Below are positions 18,438 through 25,940 of a stretch of DNA of 64,000 nt, in pieces. The position numbers and the translations under genes are program-made. The notes below the pieces were generated by a model, which was not told where the DNA came from, ran no database searches, and was given only the letters and a program-made list of their open reading frames with translations. Within the stretch, counting starts at the first letter, position 1. Each line of letters opens with the position of its first letter. The DNA is from Natrinema versiforme (GTDB lineage: Archaea > Halobacteriota > Halobacteria > Halobacteriales > Natrialbaceae), in assembly GCF_005576615.1 (NCBI RefSeq), contig NZ_CP040331.1:248001-312000 (forward strand), in the 5' to 3' direction.

Positions 18438-19231
18438 CTCGATACTTCGTAGACACTAACGTCCTCATTGGACTCACGTTTTCTCACGATCGGTGGGCCG
18501 TAGAAGCAGAGCGTATCCTAGACGGTCATAACACGCTCTTCACGAGTGAGTTTGTGATCTACGAGTATTGCAGCCGTCCACAAGGAGCGCCTCGAGTTGT
18601 GTCTGACCCCGATCAGCTACAGGTTGACCCTGACGATACCGATGGCGTGTTCGGGACCGTTCTTGAAGACTTTCAAGAGAACGTCGAGGATAATATCCCA
18701 ATGTACAACCGAGAAATCGATTTACAGCGCTACGATGGGCTTTCCTTTGAGAGGATCTTAGAGATTTTCTTCAATAATATTGAGGTTCGAAGTCAGGCCA
18801 AGCCACACTTTGTTCGACACTTCCAGGACTACTTCTCCTCGCGTGAAATCACCCCACGGAATGCGAAACGGTGTGTCGAAGATCTTCGAGATCGTGTTCT
18901 CCACGACGCAAAGGAGCGGAAAGACGCACTAATGGATGCTGTCCACGTCATGTCGTCAACTTATGACGATCAGGAGCGCGCTCGCGGTCTAGTCAAGGAG
19001 CACATCGGAATTCGGGAGTCCCGGATTCCTCCAGTAGACTCTCAGTGGCTTCTTGACGCAATAGGGCTTGCAGAACGCGATATGCTTCAGCGTATTGTGA
19101 CCGGAGATAAGAAAGACATTGTCCGATATCAGCAACAGCTGACGTCATTATTTGATGTTTCAATCCTCTATATTTTGGATGAGTTTCATACGCGTTCCCA
19201 AGTCGGTCAGGATTCACACGAGATCCTCTGA
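18434..19231 (+). CDS. PIN-domain ribonuclease-like protein
   Basis: A 265-residue protein beginning with the PIN signature YFVDTNVLIG (D7), then E44 in SEFVIYEY and the acidic pair D164/D168 in KDALMDAVHVMSS. Together these complete a plausible Mg2+ site. VapC toxins are about 130 residues; this one has a long insert (about 55-140) and a C-terminal extension of about 85 residues, so it is not a standard VapC. It is coupled to the upstream 282-aa gene by an ATGA overlap. Known: PIN domains cleave RNA. Inferred: an effector of a two-gene defence or TA-like module next to the short Argonaute. Confidence 0.78.
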   Translation: MTRYFVDTNVLIGLTFSHDRWAVEAERILDGHNTLFTSEFVIYEYCSRPQGAPRVVSDPDQLQVDPDDTDGVFGTVLEDFQENVEDNIPMYNREIDLQRYDGLSFERILEIFFNNIEVRSQAKPHFVRHFQDYFSSREITPRNAKRCVEDLRDRVLHDAKERKDALMDAVHVMSSTYDDQERARGLVKEHIGIRESRIPPVDSQWLLDAIGLAERDMLQRIVTGDKKDIVRYQQQLTSLFDVSILYILDEFHTRSQVGQDSHEIL

Positions 19232-19322
19232 TTACGCAACGACTGGTAAGAAGGTACACTGTCGCCGGAGCTGAGGTCCACTCTGACAGGAAGTACTTAT
19301 GGGTGCCCTCCGGACGAAGCGT

Positions 19323-19889
19323 ATGGGACTCTTTGAGACCTTATTTAGCTCATCCACTGGGGATACTGTCCCTCAGGCACAGCAACCGAGTCAGCACGAA
19401 ATCTTCCCCGAGGACAAGTACAATGTCGCATACGCTGTAGCCGCTCGGCGTGAAGAAATTCGGGCGTTAGAAGGCCTGCTAGAAGCGGATCAGACCTCAC
19501 CTACCGCCCTGGAGGCTGAGCCTTTCCTTCAGGATATAATCGAAGAGATGGAGCGGGATCGGGAATACTCCCTCCGCCTTCGCACCTCTGGGGAGGAGCT
19601 CGTCGACGATATCCGTGAACTCATAGAGCATTGGGACAATCAGGTAGATGAGCAGATAGGGACGATTTGGTGGCCTATCGGAGCAGATACGAGGTTCAGG
19701 TTGTACCTCCATTATCTGGAACTCCGTGCTGACGCGGAGGATGACCAATTTTCGTTCCCGGAGTCTGCTGGACAGGTTCACACTCTCGTCCAGCGTGGTC
19801 TCAGTGCAATAGAAGATGATGACGACTCGAAGCTCGCTGTAGTCCATAAGCGAGACATTCCTTGGGAAGAACCAGCTGAGGACAGCTGA
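19323..19889 (+). CDS. hypothetical acidic protein
   Basis: A protein of 188 residues from ATG 19323; an ATG at 19299 would add eight residues. TACTTAT lies about 24-30 bp upstream of 19323, fitting a leaderless start there. After an N-terminal amphipathic segment MGLFETLFSS, which could touch the membrane, the protein is helical and acidic (about 45-120) with a WWPIGADTRFRLYLHYLELRA segment near 125. No known family recognised. It follows the PIN gene by 91 bp on the same strand, with its own likely promoter. Confidence 0.55.
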   Translation: MGLFETLFSSSTGDTVPQAQQPSQHEIFPEDKYNVAYAVAARREEIRALEGLLEADQTSPTALEAEPFLQDIIEEMERDREYSLRLRTSGEELVDDIRELIEHWDNQVDEQIGTIWWPIGADTRFRLYLHYLELRADAEDDQFSFPESAGQVHTLVQRGLSAIEDDDDSKLAVVHKRDIPWEEPAEDS

Positions 19890-19946
19890 TCCAGTTCGCT
19901 CCTTCTCAAAGAGACCGATTAATTGTATCCAGTATCAAACCCAGTT

Positions 19947-20381
19947 ATGGTAGAAATCTCAGACTCCCTGTGTTCGCTTTTCACTGCGAAAATTAAGGAG
20001 GAGGATGGCACTTTCGTCATCGAGATTCCTCCGAGTGAGATCAAGCACGGGGCGCTGACCGGTGATGAAACGTACCGCATCGCTCTCCTTGATTCCTCCT
20101 CCAAAGCTGAATCAACATCTCCACAGGCCCCACGGCATCCCGCCTCTCAGGGGAGCACGAGCCATGATTCATCTGGTCCTCCTGTTGATGAGGGAGAAGT
20201 GCGCGACGTGACAATCGAAACCGTCGGTGATCAAGGAGACGGTATTGCGAAAGTCGAACGGGGGTACGTCGTGATCGTTCCCGGCGCTCAGCCCGGCGAC
20301 GAGCCAACAGTCGAAATCGAACAAGTTCAGGAGAACGTCGCGTTTGCGAGCATTGTCGATAGCGATCCGCGAGCACTCTAA
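19947..20381 (+). CDS. TRAM domain protein
   Basis: A 144-residue protein from ATG 19947 (MVEISDSLCSLF). The N-terminal part (1-50) is a beta-rich segment seen in haloarchaeal small TRAM proteins, then comes a low-complexity Ser/Pro/His linker (about 50-85). The C-terminal TRAM/OB-fold domain (about 86-144: GDQGDGIAKVERGYVVIVPG) has the usual pattern. TRAM domains bind RNA. Haloarchaeal stand-alone TRAM proteins are thought to act as RNA chaperones or regulators. Function here is inferred from the domain only. Confidence 0.8.
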   Translation: MVEISDSLCSLFTAKIKEEDGTFVIEIPPSEIKHGALTGDETYRIALLDSSSKAESTSPQAPRHPASQGSTSHDSSGPPVDEGEVRDVTIETVGDQGDGIAKVERGYVVIVPGAQPGDEPTVEIEQVQENVAFASIVDSDPRAL

Positions 20382-20504
20382 CCCATTGTCCCTTCTGTGG
20401 ATCGATCTTCTTCTCGGTAAACCATCGGTGTGAGAAGGCTCCGTTCGCGTTTGTCTGATGGAGGTGGTTCTGAAAGTCACGTCACGTTTTCTTCACCCTT
20501 CGCG

Positions 20505-20810
20505 ATGGCACAACCTTCCAAGGTCGATATTCAATCTATGACAAAGGAACCGATTGAGGTACTCGACGACCTGGCCGACCAGGTCGCCGATGAGTTCGAG
20601 GCGTATAGACAGCCGGACGAATTCAAGGATGTCTCGCTCGTGATTGAGAACAGCGACGAGGAACATCCGACGCTGATCGTCCACGTTGATAGAGAGGACG
20701 CGGAGTCCCTTGCCGACCGTATTGATGAGTTCCTCCGCGAGCATGGTGCTCGTACTGAACGGGAACGACACTCAGCTACGGATGTCCGTGTGTTAGCGAC
20801 GGTCGACTGA
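20505..20810 (+). CDS. small hypothetical protein
   Basis: From ATG 20505 the protein is 101 residues (MAQPSKVDIQS); an internal ATG at 20538 is possible. It is acidic with an alpha-beta pattern: helix EVLDDLADQVADEFEAY, strand SLVIENS ... PTLIVHVD, helix ESLADRIDEFLREHG, strand VRVLATV. No family recognised. No membrane segment. It lies between the TRAM gene and the convergent nucleotidyltransferase gene. Confidence 0.5.
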   Translation: MAQPSKVDIQSMTKEPIEVLDDLADQVADEFEAYRQPDEFKDVSLVIENSDEEHPTLIVHVDREDAESLADRIDEFLREHGARTERERHSATDVRVLATVD

Positions 20811-20894
20811 CACCGCCCCTCCAATTTTTTGACTGACTGTAAACACCGCTGAAGGACCCTATCTTCACTTCAGATCAAGGGGGTCCCGACCGCT

Positions 20895-21590
20895 TCAGCT
20901 CAGGTGGTTAATCTGTGCAGACAGATACTCTTGGAGAGCGATGACCGTTTCTTCTGAGACTGCTGAGGCCCCGAAGTCACTCCGATACCCGTGCTTGAGT
21001 TCATCGCTCTCTATGATCTCCAGTCCACGCTCAAGCTGCTCCCGTAGCGCATCGTCGCCCCCTCGCCGAAGGTGAGGCGTGACAGCGTCGAGATCGATTT
21101 CTTCTGCTACTGCCAGGACGTCCCGGAGGTCTGTTTCACGGCCGCTATGGAGCTTTGCCGCGACGAGGACTGCCCCATCGATGACTCTGGCTGTGGTCGT
21201 CACTGTACCTCCGCTCACCTCTTGTTGGTGGCTGTGGTCGTACAGGTAGTCGAACGACCACTGTGCCTCCGTCTGGCGACACCCGAGTCCGTTTACCAGG
21301 AGATCGAAGCCGATCGGCTGCTGCGGCGTGAGCCGCTTCTCGTACTCGATTACTTCGGTGTCGTAGAACCATTCCTTGGCGTGGCTGTCCGTTTCCTCGA
21401 ATCCCTGTTGTTCGAGGAACTCGACGAAGTCAGCCTTGGAGTCCGGCGCGACGACGATATCGAGGTCCGTGGAGAAGCGAGCATTGAACGCTGAGACAGC
21501 GTACCCGCCGACGAGAACGTACTCGTGACCCTGTTGGGTGAGCTCCTCGAGCAGTTCGATGAGCGCGTCACTTCGGTTGTTGAAGCTCAT
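20895..21590 (-). CDS. nucleotidyltransferase-fold protein, AbiEii-like partner
   Basis: A 231-residue protein with the minimal nucleotidyltransferase motif: GG at 28-29 (VGGYAVSAF) followed by D42 and D44 in STDLDIVV. The rest resembles DUF6036/AbiEii-type proteins (about 100-200). Its ATG overlaps the stop of the upstream HTH gene (21587-21590), giving the HTH-then-NTase order of type IV AbiE toxin-antitoxin operons. Known: AbiEii toxins transfer nucleotides, for some homologues to tRNA. Inferred: same type of toxin. A plain housekeeping NTase of unknown substrate is the alternative. Confidence 0.75.
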   Translation of the reverse strand: MSFNNRSDALIELLEELTQQGHEYVLVGGYAVSAFNARFSTDLDIVVAPDSKADFVEFLEQQGFEETDSHAKEWFYDTEVIEYEKRLTPQQPIGFDLLVNGLGCRQTEAQWSFDYLYDHSHQQEVSGGTVTTTARVIDGAVLVAAKLHSGRETDLRDVLAVAEEIDLDAVTPHLRRGGDDALREQLERGLEIIESDELKHGYRSDFGASAVSEETVIALQEYLSAQINHLS

Positions 21591-22261
21591 GGCTGGGCCC
21601 GTTCGGTCTCTCGATACGCGACGCCGAGGTCGAGGTCCTCGTACATCCGGTCGAGCATCGCCAGCCCCGACTGGAACTGGGCGTAGTTCTCGTGCATATA
21701 CTCGATTGTCTCTGCTCTCGGGATCACCGGGTACCCTTCAACGTGCTCGATATCGAGTGACGCGCGTGGCTCGAGGACGATCTGCAGCGGTCCGTCCAAC
21801 TCGTCTCGGGGCTGTCGCTCGAATGCGGTCGGGAGGTCGAACGACTCAAAAAACGTCTCCCAGGCGTCGACGTCCTGCTCACGAACAGCGAGGAACAGTG
21901 GATAGTCGTCGGGCTCGCGACCGACCTGGTAGCCGCCCTGTGTCCACACGTAGACGGCGTCGATCCGCGTGAACGCGAACGGCCAGTCACTGAACTGTGG
22001 GATGACGTACGTTTCCTCGATGGAGGGTGGACTGACGCCGGCGCTGGCAGCGACGAGCTCGAGTGCTGCGTCGCGTACTCGCTCGTCGACGACAGTGAGG
22101 CCGTCATCATAGGAAACGTAGCCTGCGTCTTCCAGCCGATTGACGGCCTGTCTCACTGTCTCGTAGGGTGTGTGGAGGTGTTGGGCGACACGGCGGATGG
22201 AGTCACCACTCTCGATGGCGAGGATAGTCTGTGCCGCCGTGTCGTCGAGCACCTCATACAT
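21587..22261 (-). CDS. winged-helix protein paired with the nucleotidyltransferase (AbiEi-like)
   Basis: A 224-residue protein. The ATG at 22261 (MYEVLDDTAAQTILAIE) is preferred because the 36 residues of the longer frame are Cys/Phe-rich and unlike a folded domain. A winged HTH spans about 1-65 (DSIRRVAQHLHTPYETVRQA, NRLEDAGYVSYDDGL); residues 90-224 form an unassigned domain with IPQFSDWPFAFTR and a Trp-rich strand. The first gene of the pair would be the antitoxin/repressor. Its upstream region abuts the parA repeat array. Family call is by architecture and coupling only. Confidence 0.7.
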   Translation of the reverse strand: MYEVLDDTAAQTILAIESGDSIRRVAQHLHTPYETVRQAVNRLEDAGYVSYDDGLTVVDERVRDAALELVAASAGVSPPSIEETYVIPQFSDWPFAFTRIDAVYVWTQGGYQVGREPDDYPLFLAVREQDVDAWETFFESFDLPTAFERQPRDELDGPLQIVLEPRASLDIEHVEGYPVIPRAETIEYMHENYAQFQSGLAMLDRMYEDLDLGVAYRETERAQP

Positions 22262-22372
22262 CTGGTGGTTACCAATAATCCGGTAACAGTTAAAAGTCTT
22301 ACTCGACTGGCCGTAAAGCACGATCTCCCCACTTGTTTCGAAGGTAGTCCAGATCCCCACTGAAAACACGCG

Positions 22373-22681
22373 GAACGACTATAACGAATTCAACGAGCAA
22401 AACGAATAGAACGAGAAAAATGAATGGATTGAACGCATTCTGAGGAACGAACTGGTTGAGGATGAGCTGGCCGGCTTCTACTCGATGAACAGAACGAGTG
22501 AAACGAACGTAACGAATAGAACGAATGCATTGATGGCAACGATAGTATTTGCCTCAACGAGCGAAACGAACAATTGGTTTTAACATCGTAGTATTCCTCT
22601 CACCGAGTGAAACACCCTCACCAAACCAAACGAACAGAACGATCAAAACGAACGGAACGAACACAACGAGGCAAACGAAAG
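22373..22681 (+). repeat. 9-bp periodic RAACGANNN repeat clusters upstream of parA (candidate centromere)
   Basis: Units of the form [A/G/C/T]AACGANNN recur every 9 bp in four clusters: 22373-22426, 22492-22527, 22555-22572 and 22628-22681. The last cluster ends at the parA start codon. The 422-bp stretch 22262-22683 holds nothing else recognisable. Iterated short repeats beside a parA gene are typical of partition sites; the match to a ParB-like partner here is inference. Confidence 0.6.
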
Positions 22682-22683
22682 AA

Positions 22684-23502
22684 ATGACCGACACCAACAC
22701 CGCACGAATCACCGTGGCGAATCAGAAGGGAGGCGCGGGGAAGACAACCGACGTCATTCATACTGGCGGCGCACTCGCTGCCCGAGACCACGACGTCCTC
22801 CTGGTCGATATCGACTACCACGGGGGGCTCACCTGCTCGCTTGGCTACAATGATCTGTACTACGACACCGACCGCACAACGCTGTTCGACGTCCTCGACT
22901 TCGACCAGATGGAGTCGGTGAACGACATCATCGTCGAGCACGAGGAATTCGATATCCTCCCCGCCAGCGAGAAGCTCGCGAACAACAAAAACATCCAGAC
23001 GTTGCTTGAGGCCCCGAAGAGTCGAGAACGACTGGAGATGACTCTCGACGAACTCGATAAGGACTACGATTACATCATCGTCGACACGCCGCCATCCCTG
23101 AACGTCCTCACCGATAATGCCTTGGTCGCGACCGGCAACGTCGTCATCCCCGTCATTCCCGAGAAGCTCAACGCCAACAGCCTCCAGATTTTCGCAAAGC
23201 AGCTGAGCTCCCTCGAACAGGCGTACGGAGATATCAATCGGCTCGCGATTGTCTGTAACCGTGTCGAGCAGAACGCCGAACACCGCGACACCATCGAGGA
23301 GATCAAGTCGGCGTACTCCCTCCCAGTGTTCGAGATCCCGAAGCGGACAGATCTCTCCCAGTCGATCGGCAAGGGGGTATCCGTCTTCGGCTTCGGCAAG
23401 GAGAACCAACGCGTCGAGGATGCACGCGACCTGTTCAACGAGATCGCCGACCTGTTCGACGAGACGTTCGAGAAGACCGCGCCTGAGGAGGTGGAAGCAT
23501 GA
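22684..23502 (+). CDS. parA: ParA-family partition ATPase
   Basis: From ATG 22684 (MTDTNTARIT) the protein has 272 residues and a deviant Walker A KGGAGKTT (15-22), the ParA/MinD hallmark, followed by DIDYHGG and VDTPPSL (about 135-141). The longer frame from 22549 is rejected because its extra 45 residues are encoded by the repeat array and have no family match. It overlaps the next gene by 4 nt (ATGA at 23499). Known: ParA ATPases segregate low-copy plasmids and chromosomes with a DNA-binding partner. It is probably autoregulated through the repeats next to its start. Confidence 0.9.
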   Translation: MTDTNTARITVANQKGGAGKTTDVIHTGGALAARDHDVLLVDIDYHGGLTCSLGYNDLYYDTDRTTLFDVLDFDQMESVNDIIVEHEEFDILPASEKLANNKNIQTLLEAPKSRERLEMTLDELDKDYDYIIVDTPPSLNVLTDNALVATGNVVIPVIPEKLNANSLQIFAKQLSSLEQAYGDINRLAIVCNRVEQNAEHRDTIEEIKSAYSLPVFEIPKRTDLSQSIGKGVSVFGFGKENQRVEDARDLFNEIADLFDETFEKTAPEEVEA

Positions 23503-23906
23503 GCGACGGCTGGGGTGATGCTTCCGGCATCGAGGGCAACTACGAAGAGGAGGACGATGAGGTCGATTCCGGCGAAACGAGTGAGATGAGTGAAACGGTG
23601 GAAACCAGTTCATCGACCGAAACGACCGAATCGAATTCAACGAGTGAAACGAACAAAACGAGCGAAACGAAGACGAACATCAAGGACGAGTGGAACGGAC
23701 GAACGATCTACATTCCCGACAATGTCCTCGACGAGATGGAGGACACTTACCTCGAGTCCCAGTTGAAGCTCCGCAAGGCGGGCCAGGACGAGTTCAAGAA
23801 GAACCGTCACTTCTACCCGCTACTCGTCCAGTTCGGTGTTGAGGCACTCTCTGAGGCGGATGCCGAGGAAATCCAAGCTCGGCTTTCGGAACTCGGTGAT
23901 GAATGA
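23499..23906 (+). CDS. small DNA-binding partner of ParA (ParB-like role)
   Basis: A 135-residue protein coupled to parA by an ATGA overlap. The N-terminus (about 1-60) is acidic and then a Ser/Glu/Thr low-complexity tract (SETSEMSETVETSSS...), encoded by 9-bp repeats. The C-terminal part (about 62-135) may be a short DNA-binding helical domain: NGRTIYIPDNVLDEMEDTYL then helices QLKLRKAGQDEFKKN and FYPLLVQFGVEAL. It lacks the long ParB fold; small RHH-like or CopG-like partners are common with plasmid ParA. Role is by context. Confidence 0.65.
   Translation: MSDGWGDASGIEGNYEEEDDEVDSGETSEMSETVETSSSTETTESNSTSETNKTSETKTNIKDEWNGRTIYIPDNVLDEMEDTYLESQLKLRKAGQDEFKKNRHFYPLLVQFGVEALSEADAEEIQARLSELGDE
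23574..23672 (+). repeat. eleven 9-bp GAAACGANN-type units inside the ParA-partner gene
   Basis: Eleven consecutive 9-bp units (starts at 23574, 23583, ... 23664), several exactly GAAACGAxx, repeat the same motif as the array upstream of parA. They are in frame, so each unit encodes three residues of the Ser/Glu/Thr tract. DNA-level conservation of the core in a low-complexity region suggests that the site itself, not only the peptide, is being maintained. Confidence 0.6.
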
Positions 23907-23920
23907 CCTCGCGCAGAGCG

Positions 23921-23961
23921 AGGTCCGGCAGAAGTTGAGGGTGGCCGTCTCAATGCATACG
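23921..23961. repeat. 41-nt hairpin-bearing repeat resembling an IS end
   Basis: The sequence shares AGGTCCGG, GAAGTTGAG and GTCTCAATGCATACG with 34340-34380, where the inner part is a hairpin (TTGAGAC, 5-nt loop, GTCTCAA). GAAGTTGAGACT matches the inverted right end of the nearby IS copies. It is a likely solo IS end or remnant, located just after the partition operon. Confidence 0.45.
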
Positions 23962-24117
23962 ACGTGAACGCAACACAGTTTTCATTCAGAGGACTCAGGC
24001 TGGACCGACTGCTCAGTATGCATGCGATCGGTCATCCGGCCGTCGCAGATTAGGGGAGCCGTCGACAACAACAGCCCGTCTGAGTTACAATACAGATCGG
24101 CTCTGATGCTGTCTAAC

Positions 24118-24858
24118 TTATATATTGACAGTATCGCGCGTGGCTTCACTAAACACCGAGTTCGTCAACCACCGTTCTGCTCTGCGGAGTCGGTACCGAA
24201 GCGTAGATTTCGGAAGATCAAGTTCATCAGCCATGTCCCCCAGAGATGCTTCTCGCGGTGTCTCGTAGTAGCCAAACTCAACTGCTGCCTCGATGGCTTG
24301 GCGCTGGTCGTGTGGGAGATCCATCTGCGAGATATCTGCGTTCAGCCAAGCCGACGGGGACCCGACCTGTTTGAGTGATAACTCGACTCCCCCTGGGAGG
24401 CCGTCTTGTAACCGGTCGAATATCTCACCACCCATCGTATCGCCCGGGAGCAGGACTCGCCACTCGTACACGTTCCCGCGCCGTCGCGCGTCGAACAGTG
24501 CCCCATTACCGACTGTCTGCGTCGTGAAGAAGGGTATCGAGTGGCAGTACCTCCCGCCTGATGAGTACGAGTAAATGAACCGACCTCCTCTCTCGTCTGC
24601 GACCACCTCGTGCTCTCCATCGATAGTGCAATCAGAATGCTCACCGAGGCACTCGTTGCACACAGAGTGATCCATCATCACTCGCTCTACTTTGTCCAGC
24701 GCATCATTCGGCCCGACGAACCGGTCGACTCGCCAGAGCCCCGCACTCGAGGCGGTAACCCGTAGTGCACGGCCGACGAGATCTGGATGGGAAATAAACA
24801 CATCCATGAGTGGATCAGCACCTCGCTCGTACTCGGCTGTAAGGATATATTCGCGCAT
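24118..24858 (-). CDS. Bat-type helix-turn-helix regulator
   Basis: A 246-residue protein. The C-terminal HTH_10 (bacterio-opsin activator) domain spans about 185-240: LPHDQRQAIEAAVEFGYYE then LGDMADELDLPKSTLRYRLRRAE. The N-terminal 180 residues form a haloarchaeal sensory domain with Cys residues C66, C69 and C75 (CNECLGEHSDC) that could bind metal or respond to redox. TTTATAG lies about 20 bp upstream of its start. It is divergent from the thioesterase gene. Bat-type proteins are transcription factors; target genes cannot be read here. Confidence 0.85.
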   Translation of the reverse strand: MREYILTAEYERGADPLMDVFISHPDLVGRALRVTASSAGLWRVDRFVGPNDALDKVERVMMDHSVCNECLGEHSDCTIDGEHEVVADERGGRFIYSYSSGGRYCHSIPFFTTQTVGNGALFDARRRGNVYEWRVLLPGDTMGGEIFDRLQDGLPGGVELSLKQVGSPSAWLNADISQMDLPHDQRQAIEAAVEFGYYETPREASLGDMADELDLPKSTLRYRLRRAERWLTNSVFSEATRDTVNI

Positions 24859-24922
24859 ATACAGGCTATAAATCTGGCCCTACAAACTTCTTTGGTCGCT
24901 TTCTTACAGATTATGGGTTTTG

Positions 24923-25561
24923 ATGTTGCGTATACGCGAACCAAGAACTACGGAGTACTCCCGTAAACGTTGTGGCGTGAACGAGACGGATACCCGAAGT
25001 CTGGAAATTGAGCTCCCCATCGCTGTGTACGAGCACCTGGAAGACGAGGACAAGACGGTTACGGAAACCCTCGCGGCTCTCGCGACGGGCCACGTACAGT
25101 TGCAAGAGTCCATCGAGACCTACACGAACCGAGAGGATGGAGGCGCAGGCTCTGACTCGAATCGGCTGGAAACGAGCCCGCCGATCGCTGAATTACTTGG
25201 GTTTCAGGTGGAGTCGTTTGGAAATGGCGAAGCGATCGTCACTTTCGATCCCGGGCCGGAACACGCCAATCCGATGGGAACGCTCCACGGTGGCGTTCTC
25301 TGCGACATCGGTGACATGGCGATGGGAGCCGCCTACGGGAGTACACTCGCCGACGACGAGTCGTTCACGACGCTCGAATTAGACGTCAAGTTCCGGCGAC
25401 CCGTGTGGGAGCAGCCTCTCACTGCGACGGGGCAGGTTATCGACGCAGGACGAACCGTGGGGCTAGTCACGTGTGATATTACCGGCCCGGATGGGGAACT
25501 CGTTGCACACCTCCAAAGTACCTGTTTGACGTTACGAGGTAACTCTGCGGAAGGGCGATGA
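24923..25561 (+). CDS. PaaI-family hotdog thioesterase with N-terminal extension
   Basis: The hotdog domain occupies about 75-212; the PaaI signature ANPMGTLHGGVLCDIGDMA (about 112-130) carries the catalytic His-Gly-Gly region. An N-terminal helical stretch (RSLEIELPIAVYEHLEDEDK, about 26-60) is unusual for a PaaI thioesterase and resembles a short oligomerisation or RHH-like segment. Start is uncertain: ATG 24923, or GTG 24977 (GTG-AAC-GAG) which would give a protein 18 residues shorter. A TATAAA box sits at about 24867-24872 in the divergent promoter. Substrate acyl-CoA unknown. Confidence 0.8.
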   Translation: MLRIREPRTTEYSRKRCGVNETDTRSLEIELPIAVYEHLEDEDKTVTETLAALATGHVQLQESIETYTNREDGGAGSDSNRLETSPPIAELLGFQVESFGNGEAIVTFDPGPEHANPMGTLHGGVLCDIGDMAMGAAYGSTLADDESFTTLELDVKFRRPVWEQPLTATGQVIDAGRTVGLVTCDITGPDGELVAHLQSTCLTLRGNSAEGR

Positions 25562-25588
25562 ACGGGGACTCATCTACAACGGAAGTGG

Positions 25589-25619
25589 GAAGTTGAGACC
25601 ACTCTCCTCAATGCATACG
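25589..25619. repeat. partial copy of the IS-end-like hairpin repeat
   Basis: GAAGTTGAGAC, then 6 divergent bases, then CTCAATGCATACG: the ends match the 41-nt repeat at 23921 and 34340. It lies just before decayed gene fragments, so it may mark a past IS insertion or deletion. Confidence 0.4.
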
Positions 25620-25690
25620 CTCTCATTGTTAGCAAGGGACTGAACCGGATACCGAAGCTCCGTCTGGTGAAGGTGCCGACGAAATCTGAG

Positions 25691-25790
25691 TCTGTCGCCC
25701 GATGCAGGGTCGGTCGACGCGATACGCATCACTCCCAAGGAATGGTACAAGCAGAAAGTCTTCAAAGATTATCCCGCGTTCAAAACGTTC
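25691..25790 (+). pseudogene. fragment of a Bat-type regulator
   Basis: The plus-strand frame reads SPDAGSVDAIRITPKEWYKQ and continues KVFKDYPAFKTF. This matches the internal segment DAGLIGAIQITPEGWYEQKV of the Bat-type gene at 26820-27494 and the corresponding part of 28688-29380. There is no start, HTH or continuation, so it is a decayed duplicate. Confidence 0.65.
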
Positions 25791-25818
25791 CTGACTCTGA
25801 CTGAGACTGCATTCAACG

Positions 25819-25938
25819 ATGAAGGCAGCAGTCTACAGAGGAAGGAGGCGAGATAGTATCGAAGAGCGACCCGAACCGGAAGTCGAGGAACCGGCGGATG
25901 CCATCGTCCGAATCACGCACACGGCTATCTGCGGGTAT
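25819..25938 (+). pseudogene. N-terminal fragment of a zinc-dependent alcohol dehydrogenase
   Basis: ATG 25819 starts MKAAVYRGRRRDSIEERPEP and continues to ADAIVRITHTAICG, matching the first 40 residues of the intact dehydrogenase at 30505. Homology stops at about 25938, three bases before the stop of the SDR gene on the other strand (25941). It is truncated and nonfunctional. Confidence 0.7.
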
Positions 25939-25940
25939 CG

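Noticed and set aside
22618-23640. 340-aa minus-strand open frame opposite parA
   Set aside because: Shadow of parA and of the repeat tract; no recognisable motifs.
22373-23672. Possible CRISPR array in the repeat-rich parA region
   Set aside because: The units are 9 bp with no unique spacers of 30-40 nt and no cas genes; the pattern fits iterons or partition repeats.
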